From Acidobacteriota bacterium (GTDB lineage Bacteria; Acidobacteriota; Holophagae; Thermotomaculales; Thermotomaculaceae): a DNA stretch of 8,101 nt. Every line of letters starts with the position of its first letter. Positions within the stretch are counted from its first letter, which is position 1. Made by a program: the position numbers and the translations under genes. Location of the stretch: assembly GCA_015487755.1 (NCBI GenBank), contig WFPG01000073.1, forward strand, positions 1 through 8,101, in the 5' to 3' direction. The notes under the pieces are model-generated. The model searched no databases and was not told the origin of the DNA. It saw nothing but the letters and a program-made list of their open reading frames with translations. Positions 1-6,381 of the stretch are shown here, piece by piece.

Positions 1-7
1 GAAGTAA

Positions 8-2302
8 TCATTTCTTAAAAACGCCTATTGAACGAAGTTTCTTTAAACTCATGTAGATATTGAGAAGTTTGCCCTTTGTTTCCTTTTTAACATCAACAAT
101 CCTGACATAGGGGGAGTAGTCTTCATAGCCTTCAAGGAATTCAGAAAGTTTGTTTTCTGCTTTTTCTAAAAAGTCTCTATTGAAAAAGTTGCCCTCTTTG
201 TCAAGGTAAATTGAAAGGGGATAGATGTTTGCCTCAACCAAATCCTGAAAAAAGTGTGTCCCGTAAGAAACCTCTGAAGAAAAAACCTCGCTTACGGTGG
301 CAAGTTCAATCAAAACAGCGGTGTTGTTTATGTCTCCGTAACCGACCTTTACTCCCAATTTCAAATCAGTTGTCCCCCACCTGCCGGGCCCCATTAAGAC
401 AAACTTCTTGGCGGGAAGTTTTCTGTTGAGAAGCCCAACAATTCTTCCTATTTCCAATTTTACCGACTCGTCGGATAAAGAATTGTATCTGTCTGGCTCA
501 ACATAAACTATATACTCAACCCCTCTCACAATACCGCAGGGGGAAAGGCCTTTAACATCAAATAGAAGGTTTTTCTTATTCTTTACCCTTGGAAGTTCAA
601 CATTTTCCTTCACTCCGGGAAGGGAAAGTGGCCTGCATTGAAGTAAAAAGAATTTCAAATCCCTTGTATCTTCCTCAACTAAAACGGCAAATTCAGTGTC
701 AACCTCTGTTTTGTATGCCTTTTTCAAAACATTTAAAATTTCTTTAAAATCCCTTGCAAAGCCTGTTTTTTGAAACAGTTTTTTAAAGGTAATTACCGGT
801 AAAAGGTTTTGCTCTGTCTGGAAAAAGGATTCGCTGAAATAACCCCCTGCGTCAAATTGAAATGCAAGGTCTTTTTCAAACTTTGAGCACAATTTTAAGG
901 CCTTTCTAACGGGTATTTCCTCTATCTTCTCGCTTTCAAGGTTTAAAACATCAACATACTTTTGGGAGTATTTTTTTATGTCTTTAACATTCTTTTCAGG
1001 CCTTAAATTAGGGTCGCTTAAAGCAACCATTCTTGGGTAATCGCTTCCAACCCTTCCCACAGCCCTTGTTCCCAACCCTAACACAAGCCTTAACAACCCC
1101 TCTTCAGGGTTAATTCTATTTGTCCACCTGAACATATTGAAGGAAAAACCCACCCCTGCAAAAAATGGGGCAAAGTAATTTCCCCTTTCAACGCCTACGA
1201 CATTCTGGATTAAAACAGCCATCTTTTCGTCGTAATCAATCAGGTTTTTCTCCCTTCTGTAAGCAATAACATCAGGGGAAAAGACTGAAGAGTAAACCTC
1301 TTTAACGGCGTTTAAAAGGCTGTGCAAATTCTCTTCCATTGATTTATTGTTTGCTATAAAAATGCTTTCATACTTTCCCGCAAATGAAGAGTTTGTATCG
1401 TCTTCAAGCAAACTTGAAGACCTGACAACCATAGGGACACCTTGATACTTTTGTAGTAAAGCCCTTAATTTTATAACTATGTCGTCAGGAAATGAAAAAG
1501 ACATTATCTTTGCCTTTATTTCAGGAAAAAGACTTTCAATCTCTTCAATAGGCTTATACTTTACTGTTTGAAAGTCAAGGGCATCGTTGTGTTCAAAAAA
1601 CCTGTAAAAAACCTCTGAACACAAAAAATAGCAGGCAGGTATGTTTACTTTAGGAAAATCTGGGGTCTTCTCCCTTTCCTTTTTCAAAATTGAATAGGCA
1701 AGTAAAAGCCCTGCAGCCTTTCCGCCTATTTTACCGCTTCCTATAATCCTTGCCTTAATCTCCTGCAAGTCTTTGAAAGTAAAGTATTTTTTGGCAATTG
1801 AGATAAAGTCAAGTTTTTCAGAGATAAAGTTTCTTATAATATTAACCTTAACATGTTCCATCTTCGGGTCTTCGTCAAAGTCTGATATGTCTTTTGTTTT
1901 TAAGTAATCTTCAGCCTCTTTAAACAACTCAAAGGAAAACTCTTCATTTTCAAGCAATTCCTGAAGTTGCAAATTTGTCATTTTAACTTCTTCAATAATG
2001 TTTATGGCGTCTTCAATTGAATAGTTTAATGCAAAGTAAAAATCGGTTAACTGTTTGCGGTGCTCCCTTACCCTTGCATCCCATTTCTCGGCAGACTCCT
2101 GGTTTATCGGGTCTGTCAACCCTTCCCTCCTCTGGTCTGCCATAGCCTTCAGCCTTGCCTCTTCAAGGATTTTATCCCTTGTTATAACCCCGTCTTTTTC
2201 TAAAATCTTCCTCATCTTTTTTCTTATAACATCGGCAAGCATAGGGTACTTATCTATCATTCTGCTAATTATAAACGCCCTTTCAATCGGATACTTCTTC
2301 AT
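8..2302 (-). CDS. PEP/pyruvate-binding (PPDK N-terminal type) ATP-grasp protein without PEP-synthase C-terminal half
   Basis: 764 residues, complete. Residues about 185-560 match the nucleotide-binding ATP-grasp domain of PEP synthase and pyruvate phosphate dikinase: GSGKIGGKAAGLL near 188-200, VVRSSSLLEDD at 292-302, SSFAGKYESIF at 305-315, and the closing strand LLQCRPLSLP near 553-562. The first ~180 residues are mostly charged helix. I find neither the phosphohistidine swivelling domain (no GGxxSHxA-like motif) nor the PEP/pyruvate TIM barrel, so the PEP synthase reaction cannot be carried out by this chain alone. The C-terminal ~200 residues carry GPGRWGTTDLKLG (638-650) and GTHFFQDLVE (681-690), a block I recall from Bacteroidetes-type 'PEP/pyruvate-binding domain' proteins of unknown role. 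The ATG start is supported by AAGGGAG four bases upstream. It lies 75 bp behind the ATPase gene on the same strand; no strong terminator or promoter stands out in the gap, although a TAAAAT -10-like hexamer (2337-2342) is present. Likely cytosolic; true reaction unknown. Confidence 0.85.
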   Translation of the reverse strand: MKKYPIERAFIISRMIDKYPMLADVIRKKMRKILEKDGVITRDKILEEARLKAMADQRREGLTDPINQESAEKWDARVREHRKQLTDFYFALNYSIEDAINIIEEVKMTNLQLQELLENEEFSFELFKEAEDYLKTKDISDFDEDPKMEHVKVNIIRNFISEKLDFISIAKKYFTFKDLQEIKARIIGSGKIGGKAAGLLLAYSILKKEREKTPDFPKVNIPACYFLCSEVFYRFFEHNDALDFQTVKYKPIEEIESLFPEIKAKIMSFSFPDDIVIKLRALLQKYQGVPMVVRSSSLLEDDTNSSFAGKYESIFIANNKSMEENLHSLLNAVKEVYSSVFSPDVIAYRREKNLIDYDEKMAVLIQNVVGVERGNYFAPFFAGVGFSFNMFRWTNRINPEEGLLRLVLGLGTRAVGRVGSDYPRMVALSDPNLRPEKNVKDIKKYSQKYVDVLNLESEKIEEIPVRKALKLCSKFEKDLAFQFDAGGYFSESFFQTEQNLLPVITFKKLFQKTGFARDFKEILNVLKKAYKTEVDTEFAVLVEEDTRDLKFFLLQCRPLSLPGVKENVELPRVKNKKNLLFDVKGLSPCGIVRGVEYIVYVEPDRYNSLSDESVKLEIGRIVGLLNRKLPAKKFVLMGPGRWGTTDLKLGVKVGYGDINNTAVLIELATVSEVFSSEVSYGTHFFQDLVEANIYPLSIYLDKEGNFFNRDFLEKAENKLSEFLEGYEDYSPYVRIVDVKKETKGKLLNIYMSLKKLRSIGVFKK

Positions 2303-2377
2303 AATCTCCCTTATCTTTTAAACAATTCTCTCTTTGATTTTACATCATAATAATCAATAAAAACACGCAAACTACAT

Positions 2378-3508
2378 TTAAAGAAAAAGACTCTTTAAAA
2401 AATTTTCCCCCTTTAAAACCTTTATATTCCCTGATTGATACTCGGTTCTTAAATTTTTAACAACCTGAATGCCTTTTACATTATACTTTTCCGAAAAATA
2501 CCGCAAATTCTTTGCAATTTCCCTGTCGCTTAATTTAACTTCAATAAATAATTGAGGGATTTCATTTTCCACAAGACAGAAATCTATTTCCTTTTTATCC
2601 TTTGTTCTTAAATACCTTAATTCAATATCTTTGCCTTTGAAATCTTTTAAAGTGGTGGCATGTTTGTAAAGAGACATTGCTACAAAATTTTCAAAAACAA
2701 CGCCTTTATCTCCAACAATCAAAGCAGGGTCAAAGAAATAAATTTTAGGCTCTTTCAATACAGCCCGTGCAATATTCTTCGCAAACGGGGGGATTCTAAA
2801 AACAAGGTAAAGGTTTTCAAGAATGGAAATATATCTTTTAACGGTATTTGGGGAAACCTGAACATCCTCTGCAATAGATTTGTAGGAAACAGGGCTTCCA
2901 ACCCTTCTTCTCAAAATCTCAAATACAAGTTTTAACTCTTTTAATTTATCAACCTTTTCAAGGCTAAAAACCTCTTCCCTTAAAATTGTGTCAACATACT
3001 GATTACGCCATCTTGCCACATCGTCTAAATCCTCTGACAGAAAAGTTTCGGGAAAGCAACCTCTTTCAAAAAACCTGTCAATTTTAACTTCCATATCATC
3101 CTGCTTTAATTCACTTAAAGTTAAAGGGAAAAGATGGTGCAGAAAGTATCTGCCTGTAAGGGAGTCTCCTGTTTGTCTGAAAAAATCAAGCCTTGCACTT
3201 CCTGTTATAAGAATTTTAAGGTTTTCTCTTTTTGTGTCGTAAATACCTTTCAAATAATTCTTCCAATCAGGCATTTTATGCAATTCATCAAAAACAATTA
3301 GTTCGGTATCCTCAAGCCATTCCATTCTCTTTATAATTTCCCTGTGCTCAAACAAATCGTAATTTAAATAAATCCCTTTCGGAAATTTCTTTAAAATTTC
3401 CTTTGCAAGAAAGGTTTTTCCTACCTGACGAGGGCCTGCAATAAGCACCATTTTTTTATTCAAGTCATTAAGGATTTTTTCTTTGTAAACTTTTCTTTCT
3501 ATAATCAT
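2378..3508 (-). CDS. AAA ATPase, AAA_14/DUF4143 family
   Basis: 376 residues, full family length. The N-terminal AAA domain has Walker A GPRQVGKT (25-32), Walker B LIVFDELHKM (70-79, with D74-E75) and a sensor-like ITGSARLD (101-108). Residues about 205-240 form a winged-helix-like segment (SYKSIAEDVQVSPNTVKRY then LENLYLVFRI). The C-terminal DUF4143 region keeps a PD-(D/E)xK nuclease-like signature: E273, D309 in KEIDF, and E323-V-K325 in FIEVKLS. These ATPases are common, often multicopy, and poorly characterised in bacteria and archaea; a precise role is not established. The start is firm because the family begins just before a RKVYxEKIL motif and no other Met precedes Walker A except M20. 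There is no Shine-Dalgarno: the ATG sits 7 nt after a TAAAAT -10 element, so the mRNA is probably leaderless, unlike every other protein gene in the window. A weak AT hairpin (2377-2384 with 2392-2399) spans the stop codon. Confidence 0.9.
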   Translation of the reverse strand: MIIERKVYKEKILNDLNKKMVLIAGPRQVGKTFLAKEILKKFPKGIYLNYDLFEHREIIKRMEWLEDTELIVFDELHKMPDWKNYLKGIYDTKRENLKILITGSARLDFFRQTGDSLTGRYFLHHLFPLTLSELKQDDMEVKIDRFFERGCFPETFLSEDLDDVARWRNQYVDTILREEVFSLEKVDKLKELKLVFEILRRRVGSPVSYKSIAEDVQVSPNTVKRYISILENLYLVFRIPPFAKNIARAVLKEPKIYFFDPALIVGDKGVVFENFVAMSLYKHATTLKDFKGKDIELRYLRTKDKKEIDFCLVENEIPQLFIEVKLSDREIAKNLRYFSEKYNVKGIQVVKNLRTEYQSGNIKVLKGENFLKSLFL

Positions 3509-3542
3509 ACGACTATTTTAAACCACATTGCAAAATAGTCAA
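3509..3542 (-). promoter_or_regulatory. sigma70-like promoter for the DUF4143 ATPase gene (leaderless)
   Basis: Reading the minus strand, TTGACT (complement of 3537-3542) is followed by a 16-base spacer and TAAAAT (complement of 3515-3520), each one mismatch from consensus. The expected start point, 7 nt beyond the -10, is position 3508, the A of the ATPase ATG. This follows from the spacing; no transcript data support it. Confidence 0.6.
3511..3540. promoter_or_regulatory. operator-like 30-bp dyad, copy 1, over the ATPase promoter
   Basis: A perfect 9-bp inverted repeat GACTATTTT / AAAATAGTC forms the ends of a 30-bp element. It contains the whole -10 and four bases of the -35 element of the minus-strand promoter, so a protein bound here would block RNA polymerase. 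It matches copy 2 at 21 of 30 positions in the same orientation. Binding protein unknown; the ATPase's own winged-helix segment is one candidate. Confidence 0.55.
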
Positions 3543-3572
3543 GACTTTTTTGCAATATATTGCATTTTAGTC
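3543..3572. promoter_or_regulatory. operator-like 30-bp dyad, copy 2, upstream of the ATPase promoter
   Basis: The element reads GACT-N4-TGCAATATATTGCA-N4-AGTC on the minus strand: a perfect 14-bp central palindrome with outer GACT/AGTC arms at equal distances. It is separated from copy 1 by 2 bp, giving a 32-bp period (about three helical turns). Both copies share GACTA-N3-TGCAAT in the same register, which argues against chance. Confidence 0.55.
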
Positions 3573-3616
3573 GGATTATCGGGGGGATTTACAGACACTT
3601 TCAAAAAACGATAGGC

Positions 3617-3654
3617 AACAAAAACAAATGTTCTATGCTAAAATTGTTTTTGTT
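3617..3654. repeat. 11-bp perfect inverted repeat flanking the rhomboid-operon -10
   Basis: AACAAAAACAA (3617-3627) is the exact reverse complement of TTGTTTTTGTT (3644-3654). The 16-base loop holds the extended -10 of the plus-strand promoter, so an operator is possible. The low complexity (A-run against T-run) lowers its significance. Confidence 0.4.
3636..3644 (+). promoter_or_regulatory. extended -10 promoter for the rhomboid-mgtE operon
   Basis: TGCTAAAAT matches an extended -10 (TGn plus a one-mismatch hexamer) and has no good -35 at 16-18 bp. A start near 3651 would give a leader of about 25 nt containing the GAGAGG Shine-Dalgarno of the rhomboid gene. Confidence 0.4.
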
Positions 3655-3676
3655 ATTCAATAAATGAGAGGTTTGT

Positions 3677-4378
3677 ATGTTTTTTCCGTTTAAGGATGAT
3701 AACCCGTCGTCAACATACCCCTTTGTTACTTTGGGGATAATTATTGTCAATGTTTTAATTTACTTTTTCTCAATATCGGGGGGAATGTACAACTTTCAGG
3801 CTATTGTTTTAAATTACGGGCTTATACCTACTGAACTTATCAATATGAAAAACCTTTACATCTCCCCTGCGGTGCACCCTTTACTTAATGTTTTTACATC
3901 AATGTTTCTCCACGCAAACCTTGCCCATTTAGTGGGGAATATGTGGTATCTCTGGATATTCGGGGACAATGTTGAGGATTTTTTAGGCCACTTCAATTTT
4001 TTCATTTTTTATATTGCAGGGGGTGTGGCTTCGGCACTGATTCACACTGTTTTCAACCCTACATCAACAATGCCTGTAATAGGGGCAAGCGGTGCTGTTT
4101 CCGCCGTTTTAGGGGCTTATCTGCTTTTGTATCCCAATGCAAGGGTTTATGTGCTTTTCTTCTTTATCTTTATTATTAGAATCTTCACAATGCCTGCGGC
4201 TGTTTTAATAGGCTTCTGGATATTTTTCCAGATTTTAAACGGGCTTACCTCTCTCGGATTGGGGCAACAGGTAGGGGGCGTAGCGTGGTTTGCCCATATC
4301 GGCGGATTTTTCTACGGGCTTTACCTTATAAAGTTTGTCCTTAAATCAAGGATGCGTTATAATAGATTGAAATTTTAA
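3677..4378 (+). CDS. rhomboid family intramembrane serine protease
   Basis: 233 residues, a compact single-domain rhomboid with about six hydrophobic segments and no added globular domain. The catalytic set is intact: S138 in GASGAVSAV (GxSG motif) and H207 in WFAHIGG form the Ser-His dyad, and the HxxxxHxxxN motif of the second membrane segment is present as H79, H84 and N88. Rhomboids cut transmembrane segments of client membrane proteins inside the bilayer of the inner membrane. The ATG start is preceded by GAGAGG five bases away. It is the first gene of an apparent operon: the mgtE gene begins 15 bp after its stop. In B. subtilis the rhomboid YqgP cleaves MgtE under changed divalent-metal conditions (known), so the neighbour is a plausible client here (inference). 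It diverges from the ATPase gene across a 168-bp intergenic region. Proteolytic activity is very likely; the substrate is not shown by sequence. Confidence 0.95.
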   Translation: MFFPFKDDNPSSTYPFVTLGIIIVNVLIYFFSISGGMYNFQAIVLNYGLIPTELINMKNLYISPAVHPLLNVFTSMFLHANLAHLVGNMWYLWIFGDNVEDFLGHFNFFIFYIAGGVASALIHTVFNPTSTMPVIGASGAVSAVLGAYLLLYPNARVYVLFFFIFIIRIFTMPAAVLIGFWIFFQILNGLTSLGLGQQVGGVAWFAHIGGFFYGLYLIKFVLKSRMRYNRLKF

Positions 4379-4393
4379 TGTAAGGGGATTTTT

Positions 4394-5770
4394 TTGAATT
4401 CTAAGATACTTTTGCTTGCAGAGTCTATAAGAAAATTTTTGCGGCGCAACATGGTGCCTAACCTTAAAAACCTTATAAACAAGGCACACCCTTCGGATAT
4501 TGCCGCCGCAGTTGAGATTTTAAAGCCAATCAATAGGGAAAAACTGTTTAAATTCATGATTGAGCATAATATAGAGAAAGCATCTCAGGTTTTAATTGAA
4601 CTTGAAGAGCATTTAATAGCAAGCATTCTGGCTTTATTAGACGACCAGACAATAGCCGCAATTTTGAAACTTATGAGCACAGACGACGCTGTCGCAATTT
4701 TAGACTATATTGAAGACGAGGAAAAGAAAGAGAAAATCCTTCAACTTATTCAGGATAGTGAAAAGGTAGAAGAACAACTTCTATATCAGGACGAAACAGC
4801 AGGAAGAATAATGACAACAGACTTTTTCTACCTTAACCACAACCTGACTGTGAAAGAGGCTATTGAAAAACTTCACCAGTTGGAAGACAAGGCTGAAATG
4901 GTTTTTTACCTTTACCTTGTTGACGATGCCGAAAGATTAACGGGGGTTATGTCTTTAAGGCAATTGCTGCTTTCAAACCCAAACGCAAAGTTAAAAGATG
5001 TTATGCAAAAAGACATAATCTCCGTCAGGGTGGATACAGACCAGGAAGAAGTGGCAAAACTTGTTTCTCAATACGATTTGCTTGCAATCCCCGTTGTTGA
5101 CCATGACGGCAAGTTGGTGGGTATTATTACAGTTGACGATGTTATTGACATTATCAAAGAAGAGGCGGCTGAAGACATTTACAGGTTGGCAGGTACTTCT
5201 GAAGAGGAAATCTTATACAAAGGGCATCCCTTTAAAATAGCAAAAATCAGGCTTCCGTGGCTATTACCGGCATTTGCGGGCACATTTGTCGTTGCCTCAT
5301 TGCTTGATGTAATTTCCGTTAAATTTGCATACTTTGCAATCTTTGTTGTTTTTATGCCTATGATTAACGCCGCAGCGGGGAATATAGGAATTCAAAGCGC
5401 TACAATTATGGCAAGGGAATTGGCAATAAACGAAATGGAAGGAAGCATCTGGAAGGATGTTTTCAGCACCCAGTTCAGGGTAGGGATAATAATAGGGCTT
5501 TTATACGCAGTTATTGCCTTTGCTTTCTCATTTATTTTAGCCAAACCTGTTAATCTCCCGAAATTTATTGTAAGCACTTCGGTTGGGGTGGCAATGTTTA
5601 TTGCCATAACAATGTCTTCCGTTTACGGCAGTTTTCTTCCTATCTTCCTCAAAAAGATAGGAGTTGACCCGGCTGTTGCCACAGGCCCTTTCGTTGCCGC
5701 TTCAAACGACATATTAGGTACAATTATCTACTTTACGGTTGCGTACAATATAGTAAACCTTCTAACATAA
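4394..5770 (+). CDS. mgtE: MgtE family magnesium channel/transporter
   Basis: 458 residues, normal MgtE length and domain order. Residues about 22-133 are the helical N domain (HPSDIAAAVEILKP; STDDAVAILDYIEDE). Two CBS domains follow (about 137-200 starting DETAGRIMTTDFF, and 201-262 including VGIITVDDVIDII), then a connecting helix and five membrane segments from about 287 to 457. The pore signature is present: GNIGIQSATIMAREL (329-343) and DPAVATGPFVAASNDILG (425-442), where D439 corresponds to the selectivity aspartate of Thermus thermophilus MgtE. The protein takes Mg2+ across the inner membrane as a dimer, gated by Mg2+ binding to the N and CBS domains. The start is TTG, set five bases after the strong AAGGGGA site; the next ATG would remove the beginning of the N domain. 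It is cotranscribed, by position, with the rhomboid upstream and the unknown gene 10 bp downstream. No Mg2+ riboswitch fits in the 15-bp gap. Confidence 0.95.
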   Translation: MNSKILLLAESIRKFLRRNMVPNLKNLINKAHPSDIAAAVEILKPINREKLFKFMIEHNIEKASQVLIELEEHLIASILALLDDQTIAAILKLMSTDDAVAILDYIEDEEKKEKILQLIQDSEKVEEQLLYQDETAGRIMTTDFFYLNHNLTVKEAIEKLHQLEDKAEMVFYLYLVDDAERLTGVMSLRQLLLSNPNAKLKDVMQKDIISVRVDTDQEEVAKLVSQYDLLAIPVVDHDGKLVGIITVDDVIDIIKEEAAEDIYRLAGTSEEEILYKGHPFKIAKIRLPWLLPAFAGTFVVASLLDVISVKFAYFAIFVVFMPMINAAAGNIGIQSATIMARELAINEMEGSIWKDVFSTQFRVGIIIGLLYAVIAFAFSFILAKPVNLPKFIVSTSVGVAMFIAITMSSVYGSFLPIFLKKIGVDPAVATGPFVAASNDILGTIIYFTVAYNIVNLLT

Positions 5771-5780
5771 AAGGTGTGTT

Positions 5781-6314
5781 ATGAAAATTCAGGTTGACCC
5801 TGAAATTAAAGAAAAGCATTCTTCTTTGTACACTCTGCTTAATTACTATGTGGAAAAAGAAAAGGGCAAATACCTTGTTGAAAAGGTAAGGCTTGATGGA
5901 TGGATTTTAACCCACTTTGAGGAAGAGAAATTAAAAGAAATCAAGCCTGCAAATTACTTTGACATTGTAATCTATATGGAAGAGGTTGAAGTTTTCAAAG
6001 AAAAAACCAAAAAACTTTTTTTGGAAACTGTTGAAGAAATTGAAGGGCTTTTAAACCCGGCGGCAAATGCATTTAAACTTTACGATTTAACAAGGGCAAA
6101 TATTTTGCTTGAAAGCATTTTAGAGGGAGTAAATTCAGTTCTTGCTTACATTGACACAATAAACCACCCTGAAAAAGAAAGCATACTTGAAAAGGCCTTG
6201 GCTGTTTTTGACAGAATGGTTCACTGCCAGGAGCAGGAAAAATACGAAGAGATAGGGGAAATACTAAAGGTTGAAATAAAGCAAATTCTTGAACTCTGCA
6301 AATCCATAATTTAA
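5781..6314 (+). CDS. unrecognised acidic helical cytosolic protein
   Basis: 177 residues; I do not recognise the family. There is no signal peptide or membrane segment. The first ~65 residues may hold a small alpha/beta unit (KYLVEKVRLDGWILTHF at 30-46 and YFDIVIYMEE at 59-68). From about 70 to the end it is predicted mostly helical, with strongly amphipathic Glu/Lys-rich stretches suggesting a helical bundle (VEEIEGLLN, RANILLESILEGVNSVLAYID, EEIGEILKVEIKQILELC). The general shape recalls small uncharacterised bacterial helical-bundle proteins. It starts 10 bp after mgtE with AAGGTG four bases before the ATG, so it is translated as part of the rhomboid-mgtE operon. A role with MgtE or the rhomboid is inference from position only. 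The reading frame is clearly coding: full length, good ribosome site, codon use like its neighbours. Confidence 0.85.
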   Translation: MKIQVDPEIKEKHSSLYTLLNYYVEKEKGKYLVEKVRLDGWILTHFEEEKLKEIKPANYFDIVIYMEEVEVFKEKTKKLFLETVEEIEGLLNPAANAFKLYDLTRANILLESILEGVNSVLAYIDTINHPEKESILEKALAVFDRMVHCQEQEKYEEIGEILKVEIKQILELCKSII

Positions 6315-6341
6315 AACTTCCCTTTTAACTTTATTTTTTTT
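6311..6341 (+). terminator. weak possible intrinsic terminator after the rhomboid-mgtE operon
   Basis: TTAAAA (6311-6316) and TTTTAA (6323-6328) can pair around a 6-base loop, followed by an eight-T run (6334-6341). The stem has no GC pairs and overlaps the stop codon, so any termination would be inefficient. Confidence 0.25.
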
Positions 6342-6351
6342 AATCTAAAAT
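6325..6351 (+). promoter_or_regulatory. possible promoter for the aminotransferase-bactofilin pair
   Basis: TTAACT (6325-6330), a 15-base spacer and TAAAAT (6346-6351) lie 30 bp before the ATG at 6382. The -10 matches the hexamer seen before the ATPase and rhomboid genes; the spacing is short, so confidence is limited. Confidence 0.35.
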
Positions 6352-6381
6352 AGGTTTGTAAAAAAAGACAAAGGAGTGGAT

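Noticed and set aside
211..429. Open plus-strand frame inside the minus-strand ATP-grasp gene
   Set aside because: Antisense shadow; low-complexity basic peptide with no family likeness.
2055..2321. Open plus-strand frame opposite the start of the ATP-grasp gene, giving a hydrophobic peptide
   Set aside because: It is the antisense of a well-supported coding region and shows no independent signal.
2337..2342. TAAAAT (minus strand) as a separate promoter for the ATP-grasp gene
   Set aside because: No acceptable -35 at 16-18 bp and no extended -10, so it is mentioned only in the gene entry.
3511..3572. The two 30-bp elements as the start of a CRISPR array
   Set aside because: There are only two diverged copies 2 bp apart, with no spacer-sized gaps and no cas genes; placement over a promoter fits operators better.
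4378..4383. ATGTAA start-stop unit overlapping the rhomboid stop codon, just before the mgtE ribosome site
   Set aside because: A one-codon frame arises easily by chance and nothing else supports control by it.
6376..6381. GTG at 6376 as the aminotransferase start
   Set aside because: It overlaps the AAGGAG ribosome site, which is ideally spaced for the ATG at 6382.
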